Source of the DNA: Rhodococcoides kyotonense
GTDB lineage: Bacteria > Actinomycetota > Actinomycetes > Mycobacteriales > Mycobacteriaceae
Reading direction: 5' to 3'
DNA length: 64,000 nucleotides
Assembly: GCF_001645385.1 (NCBI RefSeq)
Contig: NZ_LVHI01000040.1
Span: forward strand, 1-64,000
Positions within the stretch are counted from its first letter, which is position 1. Each line of letters opens with the position of its first letter. The notes beneath the pieces were generated by a model, which saw only the letters and a list, made by a program, of their open reading frames with translations, did not search any database and was not told where the DNA came from. Made by a program: the position numbers and the translations under genes. Positions 56,402 through 64,000 of the stretch are shown here, one piece after another.

Positions 56402-57952
56402 ATGAACCAACAGGATGCCGCGTCCACTGCGCCTGTCGACGCCGATCCCGACGACCCACGAAAAGCGGATTCTCCTACCGAACTGACGAAGCCGTCGTGG
56501 ATGTTCGTCTTGAAGAAGACCGCTCGCGAGTTCTCGCGCGATCAGTGCACCGACCTCGCAGCCGCACTCACGTACTACGCCGTGTTGTCCCTGTTTCCGG
56601 CGATCCTGGCGGTGGTGTCACTGCTCGGTGTCTTCGGGCAGGGTCAAGCCACCGTCGACGGTGTGTTGCAGATCGTCGGCGATCTGGGCCCCTCGTCGGC
56701 GGTCGACACGTTGCGCGGCCCCATCGAGCAGTTGGTCCAGGCTCCCGCTGCCGGGTTCGCTCTCCTCACCGGTGTTGCCGGCGCGTTGTGGTCGGCCTCG
56801 GGTTACGTCGGAGCATTCGGCCGTGCGATGAATCGCATGTACGAGGTCGAGGAAGGCCGACCGGTATGGAAGCTACGGCCGGTGATGCTTCTGGTCACGC
56901 TCGTCGGTCTGCTGCTGGTCGCGTGCGCTGCGGTGATGCTGGCCATCAGTGGTCCGATCGCGTCGGCCGTGGGGGACACGATAGGCCTCGGTGACACCGC
57001 GTTGACCGTCTGGAACATCGCTCGCTGGCCGATCGTCCTGGTGATAGTCGTTCTGGCCGTGGCCATTCTGTACTACGCGACCCCCAATGTTCAGCAACCG
57101 AAGTTCCGATGGATCTCGTCCGGCGCGGCACTTGCCATTCTGGTGTGGATCCTGGCATCGGTGCTGTTCGGGTTCTACGTCGCGAACTTCGGAAGCTACA
57201 ACAAGACCTACGGCTCGCTCGCCGGCGCGATCGTGTTCCTGCTGTGGTTGTGGATCACCAACCTGGCCTTGCTGTTCGGCGCGGAGCTCGATTCGGAGCT
57301 GGAACGTGGTCGTCAGTTGCAGGCGGGAATGGTTGCGGAAGAACGACTTCAGCTTCCCCCGCGCGACACCCGCGTGTCGGACAAGAACGAACAGAAGGAC
57401 GCCGACGCCGTCGAGCAGGGTCGCCGTCTACGTCTGGCACACGAACAGAACGACTCCCCCGATGCGCCGACCGCAGAACAAGCGGATCGGCCACGTACGA
57501 GAACAGGAGATGTCATGACCGACCGTTCCGCACCGCCACCCGATACCAGGGCGGCGGCGAGTCGACCGGTGAGCGACCTGTCGACGGTCCAGCTCGTCGA
57601 GCGGCTGACCGACCAGGTGTCGACCCTAGTCCGAACCGAAATTCGATCGGGCCTCGACGAGGTCAAGAGCAAGGGCACACGCGTCGGCGTCGGTATCGGC
57701 ATTTCCGGCGCGGGGGCACTACTGCTGTTCTTCGGCGTCGCCACGCTGATCGCGACCGCCGTGCTCGGTCTGGCCACCGTCGTCGCACCGTGGCTCGCCG
57801 CGTTGATCGTCGCCGTCGTGGTGCTCATCATCGGCGGAATTCTCGCCGCAGTCGGCGCGTCCCGCGCGAAGAACGCTCTCCCGCCGGTTCCCGCCGACAC
57901 GGCGGCAAGCGTGAACGACGACATCTCTGCGATCAAGAAAGGTATCCGATGA
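56402..57952 (+). CDS. YihY/BrkB-like membrane protein fused to a phage-holin-family domain
   Basis: A 516-aa fusion. Residues 1-300 are a YihY/virulence-factor-BrkB-like domain with about six membrane segments (LAAALTYYAVLSLFPAILA, then WLWITNLALLFGAELDSELE). A polar linker (300-370) leads into a holin-X-like domain (372-516: LSTVQLVERLTDQVSTLVR plus two membrane segments). These are normally separate genes. Here the frame runs through, but an internal ATG at 57515 with an AGGAG ribosome-binding site remains, so a separate 145-aa holin-like protein may also be made. Confidence 0.82.
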   Translation: MNQQDAASTAPVDADPDDPRKADSPTELTKPSWMFVLKKTAREFSRDQCTDLAAALTYYAVLSLFPAILAVVSLLGVFGQGQATVDGVLQIVGDLGPSSAVDTLRGPIEQLVQAPAAGFALLTGVAGALWSASGYVGAFGRAMNRMYEVEEGRPVWKLRPVMLLVTLVGLLLVACAAVMLAISGPIASAVGDTIGLGDTALTVWNIARWPIVLVIVVLAVAILYYATPNVQQPKFRWISSGAALAILVWILASVLFGFYVANFGSYNKTYGSLAGAIVFLLWLWITNLALLFGAELDSELERGRQLQAGMVAEERLQLPPRDTRVSDKNEQKDADAVEQGRRLRLAHEQNDSPDAPTAEQADRPRTRTGDVMTDRSAPPPDTRAAASRPVSDLSTVQLVERLTDQVSTLVRTEIRSGLDEVKSKGTRVGVGIGISGAGALLLFFGVATLIATAVLGLATVVAPWLAALIVAVVVLIIGGILAAVGASRAKNALPPVPADTAASVNDDISAIKKGIR

Positions 57953-58221
57953 GTGGAAAGCACGCCGAGACACCGGAACCCGACGACCTACCCAGCGTCG
58001 AGGAACAACGGGCGGACGTAGCCGAGACCGTCGCGGCGCTCGCGGCCAAGGCCGATGTACCTGCCCGCGTTGCCAACGAGGCGTCGTTCCAGGCCGAGCG
58101 GGCGAAGACGGCGGCACAGAAGAACCCGCAGGTGATCGCCGCGGCCATCGGTGCGGTGGTGGCGGGAACCATCGTGACGATCATCATTCGCAGACGACGA
58201 TCCCGGAGGATTTTCCGATGA
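57949..58221 (+). CDS. DUF3618 family protein
   Basis: A 90-aa protein with a soluble N-terminus (LPSVEEQRADVAETVAAL), an alpha-helical middle and one membrane segment near the end (VIAAAIGAVVAGTIVTIII) before a basic RRRRSRR tail. This is the DUF3618 pattern. It overlaps the fusion gene stop and the DUF4235 start by ATGA. It probably belongs to a membrane-stress unit with them. Confidence 0.85.
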   Translation: MSGKHAETPEPDDLPSVEEQRADVAETVAALAAKADVPARVANEASFQAERAKTAAQKNPQVIAAAIGAVVAGTIVTIIIRRRRSRRIFR

Positions 58222-58490
58222 GCGCAGTATCGAAGGCCATGTACAAACCACTCGCTCTGGCAACCAGCGTGCTGGGTGGTATCGCGGCGGGCGCCGTGTT
58301 CAAACAGATCTGGAAGTACGTGGGCGACAACGACGTCGAAGCTCCCGACCCGAAAGATCTGAACCGGTCGGTACAGGAAGTGTTGCTGGCAGCGGCAATT
58401 CACGGAGCCGTGTTCGGAATCGTCAAGGCAGCCGTGGATCGTGCAGGTGCCACCGGCTACCGCGCACTCGCGCACGAAGACCCGTCCTGA
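58218..58490 (+). CDS. DUF4235 family membrane protein
   Basis: A 90-aa protein with two hydrophobic segments (YKPLALATSVLGGIAAGAVF and VLLAAAIHGAVFGIVKAAV), matching DUF4235. The start overlaps the DUF3618 stop by ATGA. It is the third coupled gene of the yihY operon. Function is unknown. Confidence 0.85.
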   Translation: MSAVSKAMYKPLALATSVLGGIAAGAVFKQIWKYVGDNDVEAPDPKDLNRSVQEVLLAAAIHGAVFGIVKAAVDRAGATGYRALAHEDPS

Positions 58491-58527
58491 AGGTTTCGAG
58501 CAACCACCGAAAGGAAATACACCCCTC

Positions 58528-58695
58528 ATGACCCAACCCAACCACGACGAACCGAACCTCGACGACGTCATTGTTCCGACCGAGGAAGTGCATCCGGACC
58601 ATCGCGAGCACGCGAAGGAACCGAAGCACCTCGACGACACGGAGCTGGACGCCCGCACCGAACACGAGCGTGAGGAAACCGGCGCCGACGAGTGA
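58528..58695 (+). CDS. Small acidic hydrophilic protein, 55 aa
   Basis: A charged, probably disordered protein, starting MTQPNHDEPNLDDVIVPTEE and ending EETGADE. AAAGGAAA upstream is a good ribosome-binding site. It is 37 bases after DUF4235 and before a strong terminator, so it is likely the last gene of the stress operon. I do not recognise a family. Confidence 0.7.
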   Translation: MTQPNHDEPNLDDVIVPTEEVHPDHREHAKEPKHLDDTELDARTEHEREETGADE

Positions 58696-58706
58696 CGTCG
58701 ACACCG

Positions 58707-58742
58707 AACGGGGGCCGCGAGATTCGTCTCGCGGCCCCCGTT
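58707..58742. terminator. Bidirectional rho-independent terminator
   Basis: A perfect 16-bp stem (AACGGGGGCCGCGAGA and its complement) with a UUCG-type loop between the stress operon and the convergent decarboxylase gene. Confidence 0.93.
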
Positions 58743-58747
58743 TCACG

Positions 58748-60220
58748 TCAGCGGACCACTTTGAACGTCCGTAGTGACTTGTCGGTGGCGTCGGGGACGT
58801 TCATTCCCGCGGCGATACCGGTCGTGAGATAGTCGACGACCCCGTCGGTCAGCTCCTCCCCCGGCACCGCGACCGGGATGCCCGGCGGGTACGGGGTGAG
58901 TTGTTCGGCCACGATCCGTCCCGGGGCGTGCTTCGCATCCACCATTTCCGTGTCGCCGAAAAATGCGTCGCGTGGCAACATCACCGAACGCAGAGACAGA
59001 TCGTTCGGATCGGGCAGGTACATCTCGGGCGGGGCGTCGAAAGTGGATGCGGCAGAGGACAATCCACGTAACGCGGCGTACAGTCTCTCGGCGGTGGCCT
59101 CGCTGTCGGCGAACGAGAACGTCGCCAGGATTCTTCGGTGATCGCTCATCCCGATGTCGAGGTGATGCGTGTCCCGCAGCCAATCCGCGCACTGATACCC
59201 ACTCACACCCATCGACGACACGTCGATCATCACCTGCAGCCGGTCGAGATCCTTCGACGCCTCGGCCCCGATCAATTCGTCCTCGAGAACGCTGAGGCCG
59301 TCGATCTCCGAGATCTCGCGACGCGCCGACCTGGCGAGCGCGAGCGCCGAGCCGAGCAACTCCGAACCCTGCTCGACCATCTGGCGGCGCCACCCGTCCA
59401 TCGCCGCGTAGACCAGAACGTTCGGACTGGTCGTCATCAACAGGTCGGCACACAAGGCGACATGGCGGTCGTCGACGAGGTCACCTTGAACGTGATACAC
59501 CGATCCCTGCTCGAATCCCGCACCCATCTTGTGCACGCTCACGACACAGATATCTGCGCCCGCGTCCATCGCCCAGGTCGGAAGGTCGTCGTGGAAGGGC
59601 AGATGCGCACCCCACGCCTCGTCGACGATGAGCGGTTTGCCCCGTTCGTGGCAGATGTCCGCGATCGCAGCGATGTCGGCGCACGTGCCGTACGGCGTCG
59701 GGCTGACGATCAGCGCACCGGCCGCGTCGGGATTGTCGTCCCAGGCTTGACGCACCTGCTCGGGCGACGGTGGATGCGAAATGTGGTGGTCGGTATCCCA
59801 GCGCGGCGGGATCCAACGCGGTCTGACACCGCTGAACACCAGGCCTGCGACGATCGCCTTGTGACTGTCCCTGGCGACGAGCAGACCACCGTCGTCGTTG
59901 CCCGCCACCGCCATCATCGCGGCCTTGACGGAGAGCGAACTGCCGCACGTCGAGAAGAACGCCGAGCGCGCGCCGACGGCCGATGCCATCAATTGTTCTG
60001 CACGCGTGAGATATTCGTTCGACGAGTGCCGGTCGTCCATGCCGCCCGACGCCAACAGATCGGATCTGAAACTCGCAGCGCCGAGTACGTCGGTCACGCG
60101 TGGGTCCACACCGACTCCCTGCCGGTGTCCGGGCGGCGTGAAACCGTAACGGTCGTCGCGGTGGTAGCGGGCGACAGCGTCCAACAGAGGTGTTTCCGAT
60201 TGGTTCACGTGGTGGGCCAT
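58748..60220 (-). CDS. Orn/Lys/Arg decarboxylase family PLP protein
   Basis: A 490-aa fold-type I PLP enzyme. TPPGHRQGVG near 28, TCGSSLSVKAAMMAV near 90, LIVDEAWGAHLPFH near 195 and the Schiff-base Lys in SVHKMGAG near 231 are the family signatures. The length is that of the short bacterial (SpeA/LdcC-like) group without the wing domain. It makes a polyamine or cadaverine. The ATG at 60220 is used; GTG at 60208 is possible. It is divergent from the P450 operon. Confidence 0.88.
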   Translation of the reverse strand: MAHHVNQSETPLLDAVARYHRDDRYGFTPPGHRQGVGVDPRVTDVLGAASFRSDLLASGGMDDRHSSNEYLTRAEQLMASAVGARSAFFSTCGSSLSVKAAMMAVAGNDDGGLLVARDSHKAIVAGLVFSGVRPRWIPPRWDTDHHISHPPSPEQVRQAWDDNPDAAGALIVSPTPYGTCADIAAIADICHERGKPLIVDEAWGAHLPFHDDLPTWAMDAGADICVVSVHKMGAGFEQGSVYHVQGDLVDDRHVALCADLLMTTSPNVLVYAAMDGWRRQMVEQGSELLGSALALARSARREISEIDGLSVLEDELIGAEASKDLDRLQVMIDVSSMGVSGYQCADWLRDTHHLDIGMSDHRRILATFSFADSEATAERLYAALRGLSSAASTFDAPPEMYLPDPNDLSLRSVMLPRDAFFGDTEMVDAKHAPGRIVAEQLTPYPPGIPVAVPGEELTDGVVDYLTTGIAAGMNVPDATDKSLRTFKVVR

Positions 60221-60251
60221 ACCCGGTCACGAGGTCGACCATTCCTGGCCC

Positions 60252-60277
60252 GTTTCGCCCTGTTCGGCGCAGGGTAG
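60252..60277 (+). promoter_or_regulatory. SigF/SigB-type promoter candidate of the P450 operon
   Basis: GTTT (60252-60255), 16 bases, GGGTAG (60272-60277), 9 bases before the ATG at 60287. The sequence is one of the strongest in the window. Confidence 0.77.
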
Positions 60278-60286
60278 GCAGGGTGC

Positions 60287-61672
60287 ATGCCTACCTCCGA
60301 ATCCACCGTACCGACGCCGTCGGCTGCCCCGACCGTGCCGGCCGGCCCTGTCGTGACGGGAGTAGCCGCCGCCCGGCTTCTGGCGAAACTTTCGGGGCCG
60401 TTGGTGGCAGGCGGTGTCATCGCACGAAGGCGAACGGTGATGCCGCTGCTCGAGAAGCGCCAGAGCGATGCCGACACCGTCGAGACGATGCTGGAACTGC
60501 GCAGAGAGTACGGACCCGGTCCGCTACGCCTCGAGTTGCCGGGGAGGACGGTCGTCGTTCCGTTGACGGCGGGCGACGTCGAGCGCGTTCTGGCGCAGTC
60601 CCCCGAGCTGTTCACCCCCGCCAACCGGGAGAAGCGCGCCGCGCTCAGCCCGTTCCAACCCCACGGTGTGTTGATCTCTCGCGGACGTGCTCGCGAATCG
60701 CGACGGACGTTCAACGAACAGGTGCTCGACAGCGATCTGCCACTGCACCATCTGGCCGGTTCGCTCGCTCCGACGATCCGCGAAGAAGCAGGCAACATCG
60801 TGGCCGAGGCGAGCGGCAACGACGGTCTGCTCGACGCGAGTGTGTTCGTCGAGGGGTGGTGGCGGATGGTACGACGTGTCGTGCTCGGTGACGGCGCGCG
60901 CGACGACGATGCCGTGACGGATGATCTCTGGACACTGCGGGGCGACGGCAACTGGTCGTACCTACGCCCGCTGCGCCGTCGCGTGCGCGATCGTTTTCTC
61001 GACCGCCTGTACGAGTACGTCGACGACGCCGAACCGTTGAGTCTTGCGGGGGCCGTCGCGGCGGCACGACCGGACTCGACGGTCGATCCGGTGGGTCAGA
61101 TTCCGCACTGGCTTTTCGCGTTCGACGCGGCCGGGATGGTCGCGCTCCGCGCACTTGCCGTGCTGTCCGCGCAGCCCGAGCACATGCGGCGTGCTCGCGA
61201 CGAAATCGTCGAGATGGATCTGTCTCAGCCGCAGGTACTTCCGTATCTGCGGGCCTGCATTCTGGAATCCGTTCGTCTGTGGCCGACGACCCCTGCGATT
61301 CTGCGCGATTCGACGACCACGACGCACTGGGGTGAGGGCGACCGCCGCTTCGACATCGAGTCGGGTGCAGCCTTCCTGATCCTGACGGCGTTCTTCCACC
61401 GGGACCGGACGAGCATCGATTTCGCCGACGATTTCACACCCGATGCGTGGCTCGACGGTCGCATGAGTACACAACGCGCGGTAGTGCCGTTCAGCGCCGG
61501 TCCAGCCCGGTGCCCCGGACAGAATTTCGTTCTGTTCACCACGAGCATGATGCTCGCGAACCTGATCGAATCGCTGCCCGACCTTCGACAGCAGTCGACA
61601 CCGTCCCTCGGCGGCGAGTCACCCCTTCCGGCGACGCTGAACCACTTCTCGATCGCACTGAAAGCTCACTGA
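60287..61672 (+). CDS. Cytochrome P450 with atypical I-helix
   Basis: A 461-aa P450. The ExxR motif is ESVR (327-330), and the heme-thiolate Cys409 is in FSAGPARCPG. The I-helix reads FAFDAAGMVALRAL (278-290), with A-A-G-M-V-A where most P450s have A-G-x-D/E-T. The conserved Thr and acid are missing, so oxygen activation may differ (peroxide-driven or non-monooxygenase chemistry). The N-terminus has a Pro/Ala-rich stretch but no clear anchor. It is first in an operon with a ligase and an epimerase, under a stress-type promoter. Confidence 0.88.
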   Translation: MPTSESTVPTPSAAPTVPAGPVVTGVAAARLLAKLSGPLVAGGVIARRRTVMPLLEKRQSDADTVETMLELRREYGPGPLRLELPGRTVVVPLTAGDVERVLAQSPELFTPANREKRAALSPFQPHGVLISRGRARESRRTFNEQVLDSDLPLHHLAGSLAPTIREEAGNIVAEASGNDGLLDASVFVEGWWRMVRRVVLGDGARDDDAVTDDLWTLRGDGNWSYLRPLRRRVRDRFLDRLYEYVDDAEPLSLAGAVAAARPDSTVDPVGQIPHWLFAFDAAGMVALRALAVLSAQPEHMRRARDEIVEMDLSQPQVLPYLRACILESVRLWPTTPAILRDSTTTTHWGEGDRRFDIESGAAFLILTAFFHRDRTSIDFADDFTPDAWLDGRMSTQRAVVPFSAGPARCPGQNFVLFTTSMMLANLIESLPDLRQQSTPSLGGESPLPATLNHFSIALKAH

Positions 61673-61673
61673 C

Positions 61674-62762
61674 ATGGGCCTGGAACCCGTTCCGACGTTC
61701 GGGGTGGAGGAGGAGTTGCTGCTCGTCGATCCGAACACCGGGATCCCGTCGATGCAGAACGAGGTGGTTGCGGACAATGCACGTCAGCTCGGCCTCTCGC
61801 TACAGCTGGAGCTCACACCGTGTCAGATCGAGACCGCGTCGAGCGTCCTGCACACGTCGGCGGAACTGGCCGAGTCGCTGGCCCGGTCTCGTTCGACGGC
61901 AGCCGTGGCCGCGCGTCGTGCGGGTGCCGCGCTACTTCCCGCCGGGGTCCCCCCACTGCTTCCGGAGTTGGGCCCCATCACCGACACGAAACGGTACCGG
62001 CGGATCGCGGACGAGTACGGCATGATCGCGCTCGAACAGGGAGTGTGCGGAGCCCACGTGCACGTCGCGGTTCCCGACCGGGAATTCGGTGTCGCAGTGA
62101 GCAATCACGTGCGTCCTTGGTTGCCGGTTCTGCTTGCGTTGACGGCGAACTCGGCTCTCTACGCAGGCCGCGACACCGGTTACGCCAGCTGGCGATCGGT
62201 GCTGTGGTCACGGTGGCCGAGTGCAGGCCCTCCCCCGTACTTCGACTCCGTCGACCACTACGACGCGCTGATCCGCCAGATGTTCGACGTCGGAGCCATT
62301 CTCGACGACGGGATGGTCTACTGGGACGTCCGACCGTCGATGAATTTTCCGACGCTGGAGATCCGAGTCAGTGACGTACCGGCGAGCACGTCGGACACGG
62401 TCCTGTTGGCGGTGCTCGTGCGCGCGTTGGTCATGACGGCGTCCGACGCGATCGACCGTGGCGCTTCTGCACCGCGCGTGGCGGAACATGCTCTGCACTG
62501 GGCATATTGGCGTGCAGCCAGGGACGGGCTTTCGGACCGTCTGGTAGATCCTGCCACCGGGCGGCTCGGCACCGCTGCCGACGCGCTGAGTTCCCTCGTG
62601 TCCTATGTGGCAGGAGCCCTGGAGACGACCGGCGAGCGTGACCTCGTCGACTCGGCAATTCGACGAAACGTACAGCACGGCAACGGGGCTCGTCGCCAAC
62701 GCGATGCACTGAAGACATCGGGAGCGATCACCGACGCTGTTCTCGACCTGATCGAAGGGTGA
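61674..62762 (+). CDS. Carboxylate-amine ligase, YbdK/GCS2 family
   Basis: A 362-aa ATP-dependent ligase of the glutamate-cysteine ligase 2 fold. FGVEEELLLVD at the N-terminus, CGAHVHVAVPD near 124 and MNFPTLEIRVSDV near 223 are the family motifs. YbdK-type members have weak gamma-glutamylcysteine ligase activity; the real substrates here are unknown. It starts one base after the P450 stop, so the two are almost certainly co-transcribed. Confidence 0.88.
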   Translation: MGLEPVPTFGVEEELLLVDPNTGIPSMQNEVVADNARQLGLSLQLELTPCQIETASSVLHTSAELAESLARSRSTAAVAARRAGAALLPAGVPPLLPELGPITDTKRYRRIADEYGMIALEQGVCGAHVHVAVPDREFGVAVSNHVRPWLPVLLALTANSALYAGRDTGYASWRSVLWSRWPSAGPPPYFDSVDHYDALIRQMFDVGAILDDGMVYWDVRPSMNFPTLEIRVSDVPASTSDTVLLAVLVRALVMTASDAIDRGASAPRVAEHALHWAYWRAARDGLSDRLVDPATGRLGTAADALSSLVSYVAGALETTGERDLVDSAIRRNVQHGNGARRQRDALKTSGAITDAVLDLIEG

Positions 62763-62766
62763 TTCG

Positions 62767-63831
62767 ATGCGTGTGGCCATCACCGGTGCGACCGGAAACG
62801 TCGGGACGACGCTCCTTCGGCGACTTGCGGGGGAGGACGTCGACGTCGTCGGAATTGCTCGTCGGCGCCCGCCCGAGACCGATCCCTACGCCGGCGTGCA
62901 GTGGCACGAGATCGATCTCGCCGACGCCGATGCGGAGAACCAGCTCGTTCCGATTCTGACCGGAGTCGACGCGGTGATACATCTCGCGATCGGGTTTCAG
63001 CCCATGCGTGAGCGAGACTATCTGCGCCGCACCAACGTAGGGGGAACCGAGGCGGTCGCGAACGCGGTGGGACGGGCCGAGGTCGGCCGACTGATCCACA
63101 TGTCGTCGAGCGGGGTGTACTCACCCGGCGCCTACGGCCGCCGCGTCGACGAGACCTGGCCGCGGGGCGGCGTCCCGTCGTCGACGTACAGCGTCGACAA
63201 GGCGGCCGCGGAACAGGTGCTCGACCGTTTCGAGACGCGCGGTAACGGAACAACCGTCGTCCGTCTCAGACCCGGGCTGATCGGCCAGTACGCGTTCGGC
63301 AGTGCGCTGCTTCGGTATTCGCTACCCGACCTCGTGCCGTCGTGGGTCGTGGATCGCGTGCCGGTCCTGCCGATGGACCGGTCGATCACGATTCCTGCCG
63401 TGTCGACGAGCGACGTCGCCGACGCGATTCTCGCTGCGTTGACCTGTCCCCACAGCGACGCGTTCAACCTGTCCGCGCCGACTCCCGTTCGCACCGCAGA
63501 TTTCGAAGCCACCTTGTCCGCGCATGCGATTCCCGTTCCGCGCGTCGCCATGCGCGCCGTGGCGGCGGCGACGTTCACCACGAGGCTGCAGTCCGTGCAC
63601 CCGGGGTGGATCGATCTCGCATACGAGACTCCACTGCTCGACACACGCCACGCCGAGACGGTACTGAAGTGGGCGCCGACGCTCGACGGGCCCCAAGTGC
63701 TGGCGGAGACGATCCGCGGTATGCGCCAGGGGGCAGCCGCATCCAGCCCGCCTCTGCGCGCACGGACGTTCCTGGATCGCATCGGCTCGGCTCTCGGCCG
63801 AGGTCCGGTGTCACGGCGCCGCGAACCCTGA
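62767..63831 (+). CDS. NAD-dependent epimerase/dehydratase family protein
   Basis: A 354-aa extended SDR. GATGNVG (7-13) binds NAD(P), the catalytic YxxxK is in YSVDKAA near 140, and Ser is in HMSSSGVYS. The substrate may be a sugar nucleotide or a secondary metabolite. It follows the ligase by 4 bases and ends the P450 operon. The C-terminus is Arg-rich. Confidence 0.88.
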   Translation: MRVAITGATGNVGTTLLRRLAGEDVDVVGIARRRPPETDPYAGVQWHEIDLADADAENQLVPILTGVDAVIHLAIGFQPMRERDYLRRTNVGGTEAVANAVGRAEVGRLIHMSSSGVYSPGAYGRRVDETWPRGGVPSSTYSVDKAAAEQVLDRFETRGNGTTVVRLRPGLIGQYAFGSALLRYSLPDLVPSWVVDRVPVLPMDRSITIPAVSTSDVADAILAALTCPHSDAFNLSAPTPVRTADFEATLSAHAIPVPRVAMRAVAAATFTTRLQSVHPGWIDLAYETPLLDTRHAETVLKWAPTLDGPQVLAETIRGMRQGAAASSPPLRARTFLDRIGSALGRGPVSRRREP

Positions 63832-63838
63832 CGAGCGG

Positions 63839-63864
63839 GTTTCACCCCGCGGGCGCACGGGTAT
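63839..63864 (+). promoter_or_regulatory. SigF/SigB-type promoter candidate of the right-edge gene
   Basis: GTTT (63839-63842, within GGTTT), 16 bases, GGGTAT (63859-63864). The ATG is 40 bases further, with a strong AGGAGG ribosome-binding site, so this one is not leaderless. Confidence 0.72.
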
Positions 63865-63904
63865 CGGGCGGGCAGGGGGAAACGCTTGTAGGAGGTTCTC
63901 TTTC

Positions 63905-64000
63905 ATGTCGACAAGTCCCGAGGAGCGCATCGACGTCCGCGACGATCTGTCGGAATTGTGCGAAGAACTGTCGGAGTTGGCTCTGGAACATTCGATCGCG
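63905..64000 (+). CDS. Partial hypothetical protein at the right edge
   Basis: About 32 codons are visible (MSTSPEERIDVRDDLSELCEELSELAL and on), helical and acidic with a Cys in the first helix. A perfect AGGAGG ribosome-binding site lies upstream, and a stress-type promoter is 40 bases before the ATG. The rest lies outside the window, so no family can be named. Confidence 0.6.
   Translation, partial: MSTSPEERIDVRDDLSELCEELSELALEHSIA

Noticed and set aside
60220-60226. GGGTAT overlapping the decarboxylase start on the minus strand as a promoter
   Set aside because: No GTTT-like -35 at 15-17 bases, so it was not counted, although a leaderless GTG start 10 bases downstream would fit the geometry.

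Overview
The window reads as a chromosomal segment of a high-GC mycolic-acid actinobacterium, most likely a Rhodococcus or close relative. This is inferred from gene families and gene order, not from any marker gene. The cbs / SGNH hydrolase / thiolase / Bax-inhibitor block resembles the Rv1072-Rv1077 region of Mycobacterium tuberculosis. Actinobacterial families are frequent (DUF5709, DUF6131, DUF3618, DUF4235, DUF222-HNH, GAF-ANTAR, PucR, ScbR-like TetR). GTG and TTG starts and 4-bp ATGA/GTGA gene overlaps are common. I saw no rRNA, tRNA or CRISPR array. The only mobile-element trace is a transposase fragment at the left edge.

Layout. 1-9988: transposase fragment, cystathionine beta-synthase, SGNH hydrolase, thiolase, Bax-inhibitor-like protein, DUF5709, rRNA-type methyltransferase, peroxiredoxin, tyrosine phosphatase, Lrp and PucR regulators. 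10137-19313: TerC, Dps, DUF6131, SRPBCC, an LLM flavin oxidoreductase, a class III aminotransferase, a Gfo/Idh/MocA oxidoreductase broken by one amber codon, a sensor-like membrane protein, a sirtuin and a secreted ParB-like protein. 19507-24206: a LexA box in front of a DUF222-HNH protein, then an FdhF/YdeP molybdopterin oxidoreductase with a LysR regulator. 24257-30573: six glycan genes in two divergent, translationally coupled operons. 30661-36724: GNAT, small proteins, GlgX, acyl-CoA dehydrogenase with a ScbR-like regulator, and Idi. 36779-44457: an amino-acid-type ABC importer, a LacI regulator, and a catabolic operon (DHDPS-family lyase, FAD oxidoreductase, GGCT-like protein, hydantoinase) tied together by two copies of an identical 17-bp operator candidate. 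44478-50510: a hybrid histidine kinase ending in an ANTAR domain, a GAF-ANTAR protein, small unknowns and an ArsR sensor. 50573-64000: a P1B-type metal ATPase, a membrane protein, catalase HPII, an ankyrin protein, an envelope operon (YihY-holin fusion, DUF3618, DUF4235), an Orn/Lys/Arg decarboxylase, and a P450 / carboxylate-amine ligase / epimerase operon.

The main cross-cutting signal is regulatory. A motif matching the SigF/SigB-type general-stress promoter (GTTT, 15-17 bp, GGGTA) recurs about eight times, with a few weaker copies. Nearly all lie 9-10 bp upstream of a start codon, on both strands, including two divergent pairs. They precede dps, a DUF6131 gene, a 63-aa protein, glgX, an ankyrin gene, the yihY operon, the P450 operon and the gene at the right edge. 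This suggests that much of the window belongs to a stress or stationary-phase regulon, mostly with leaderless or near-leaderless transcripts.
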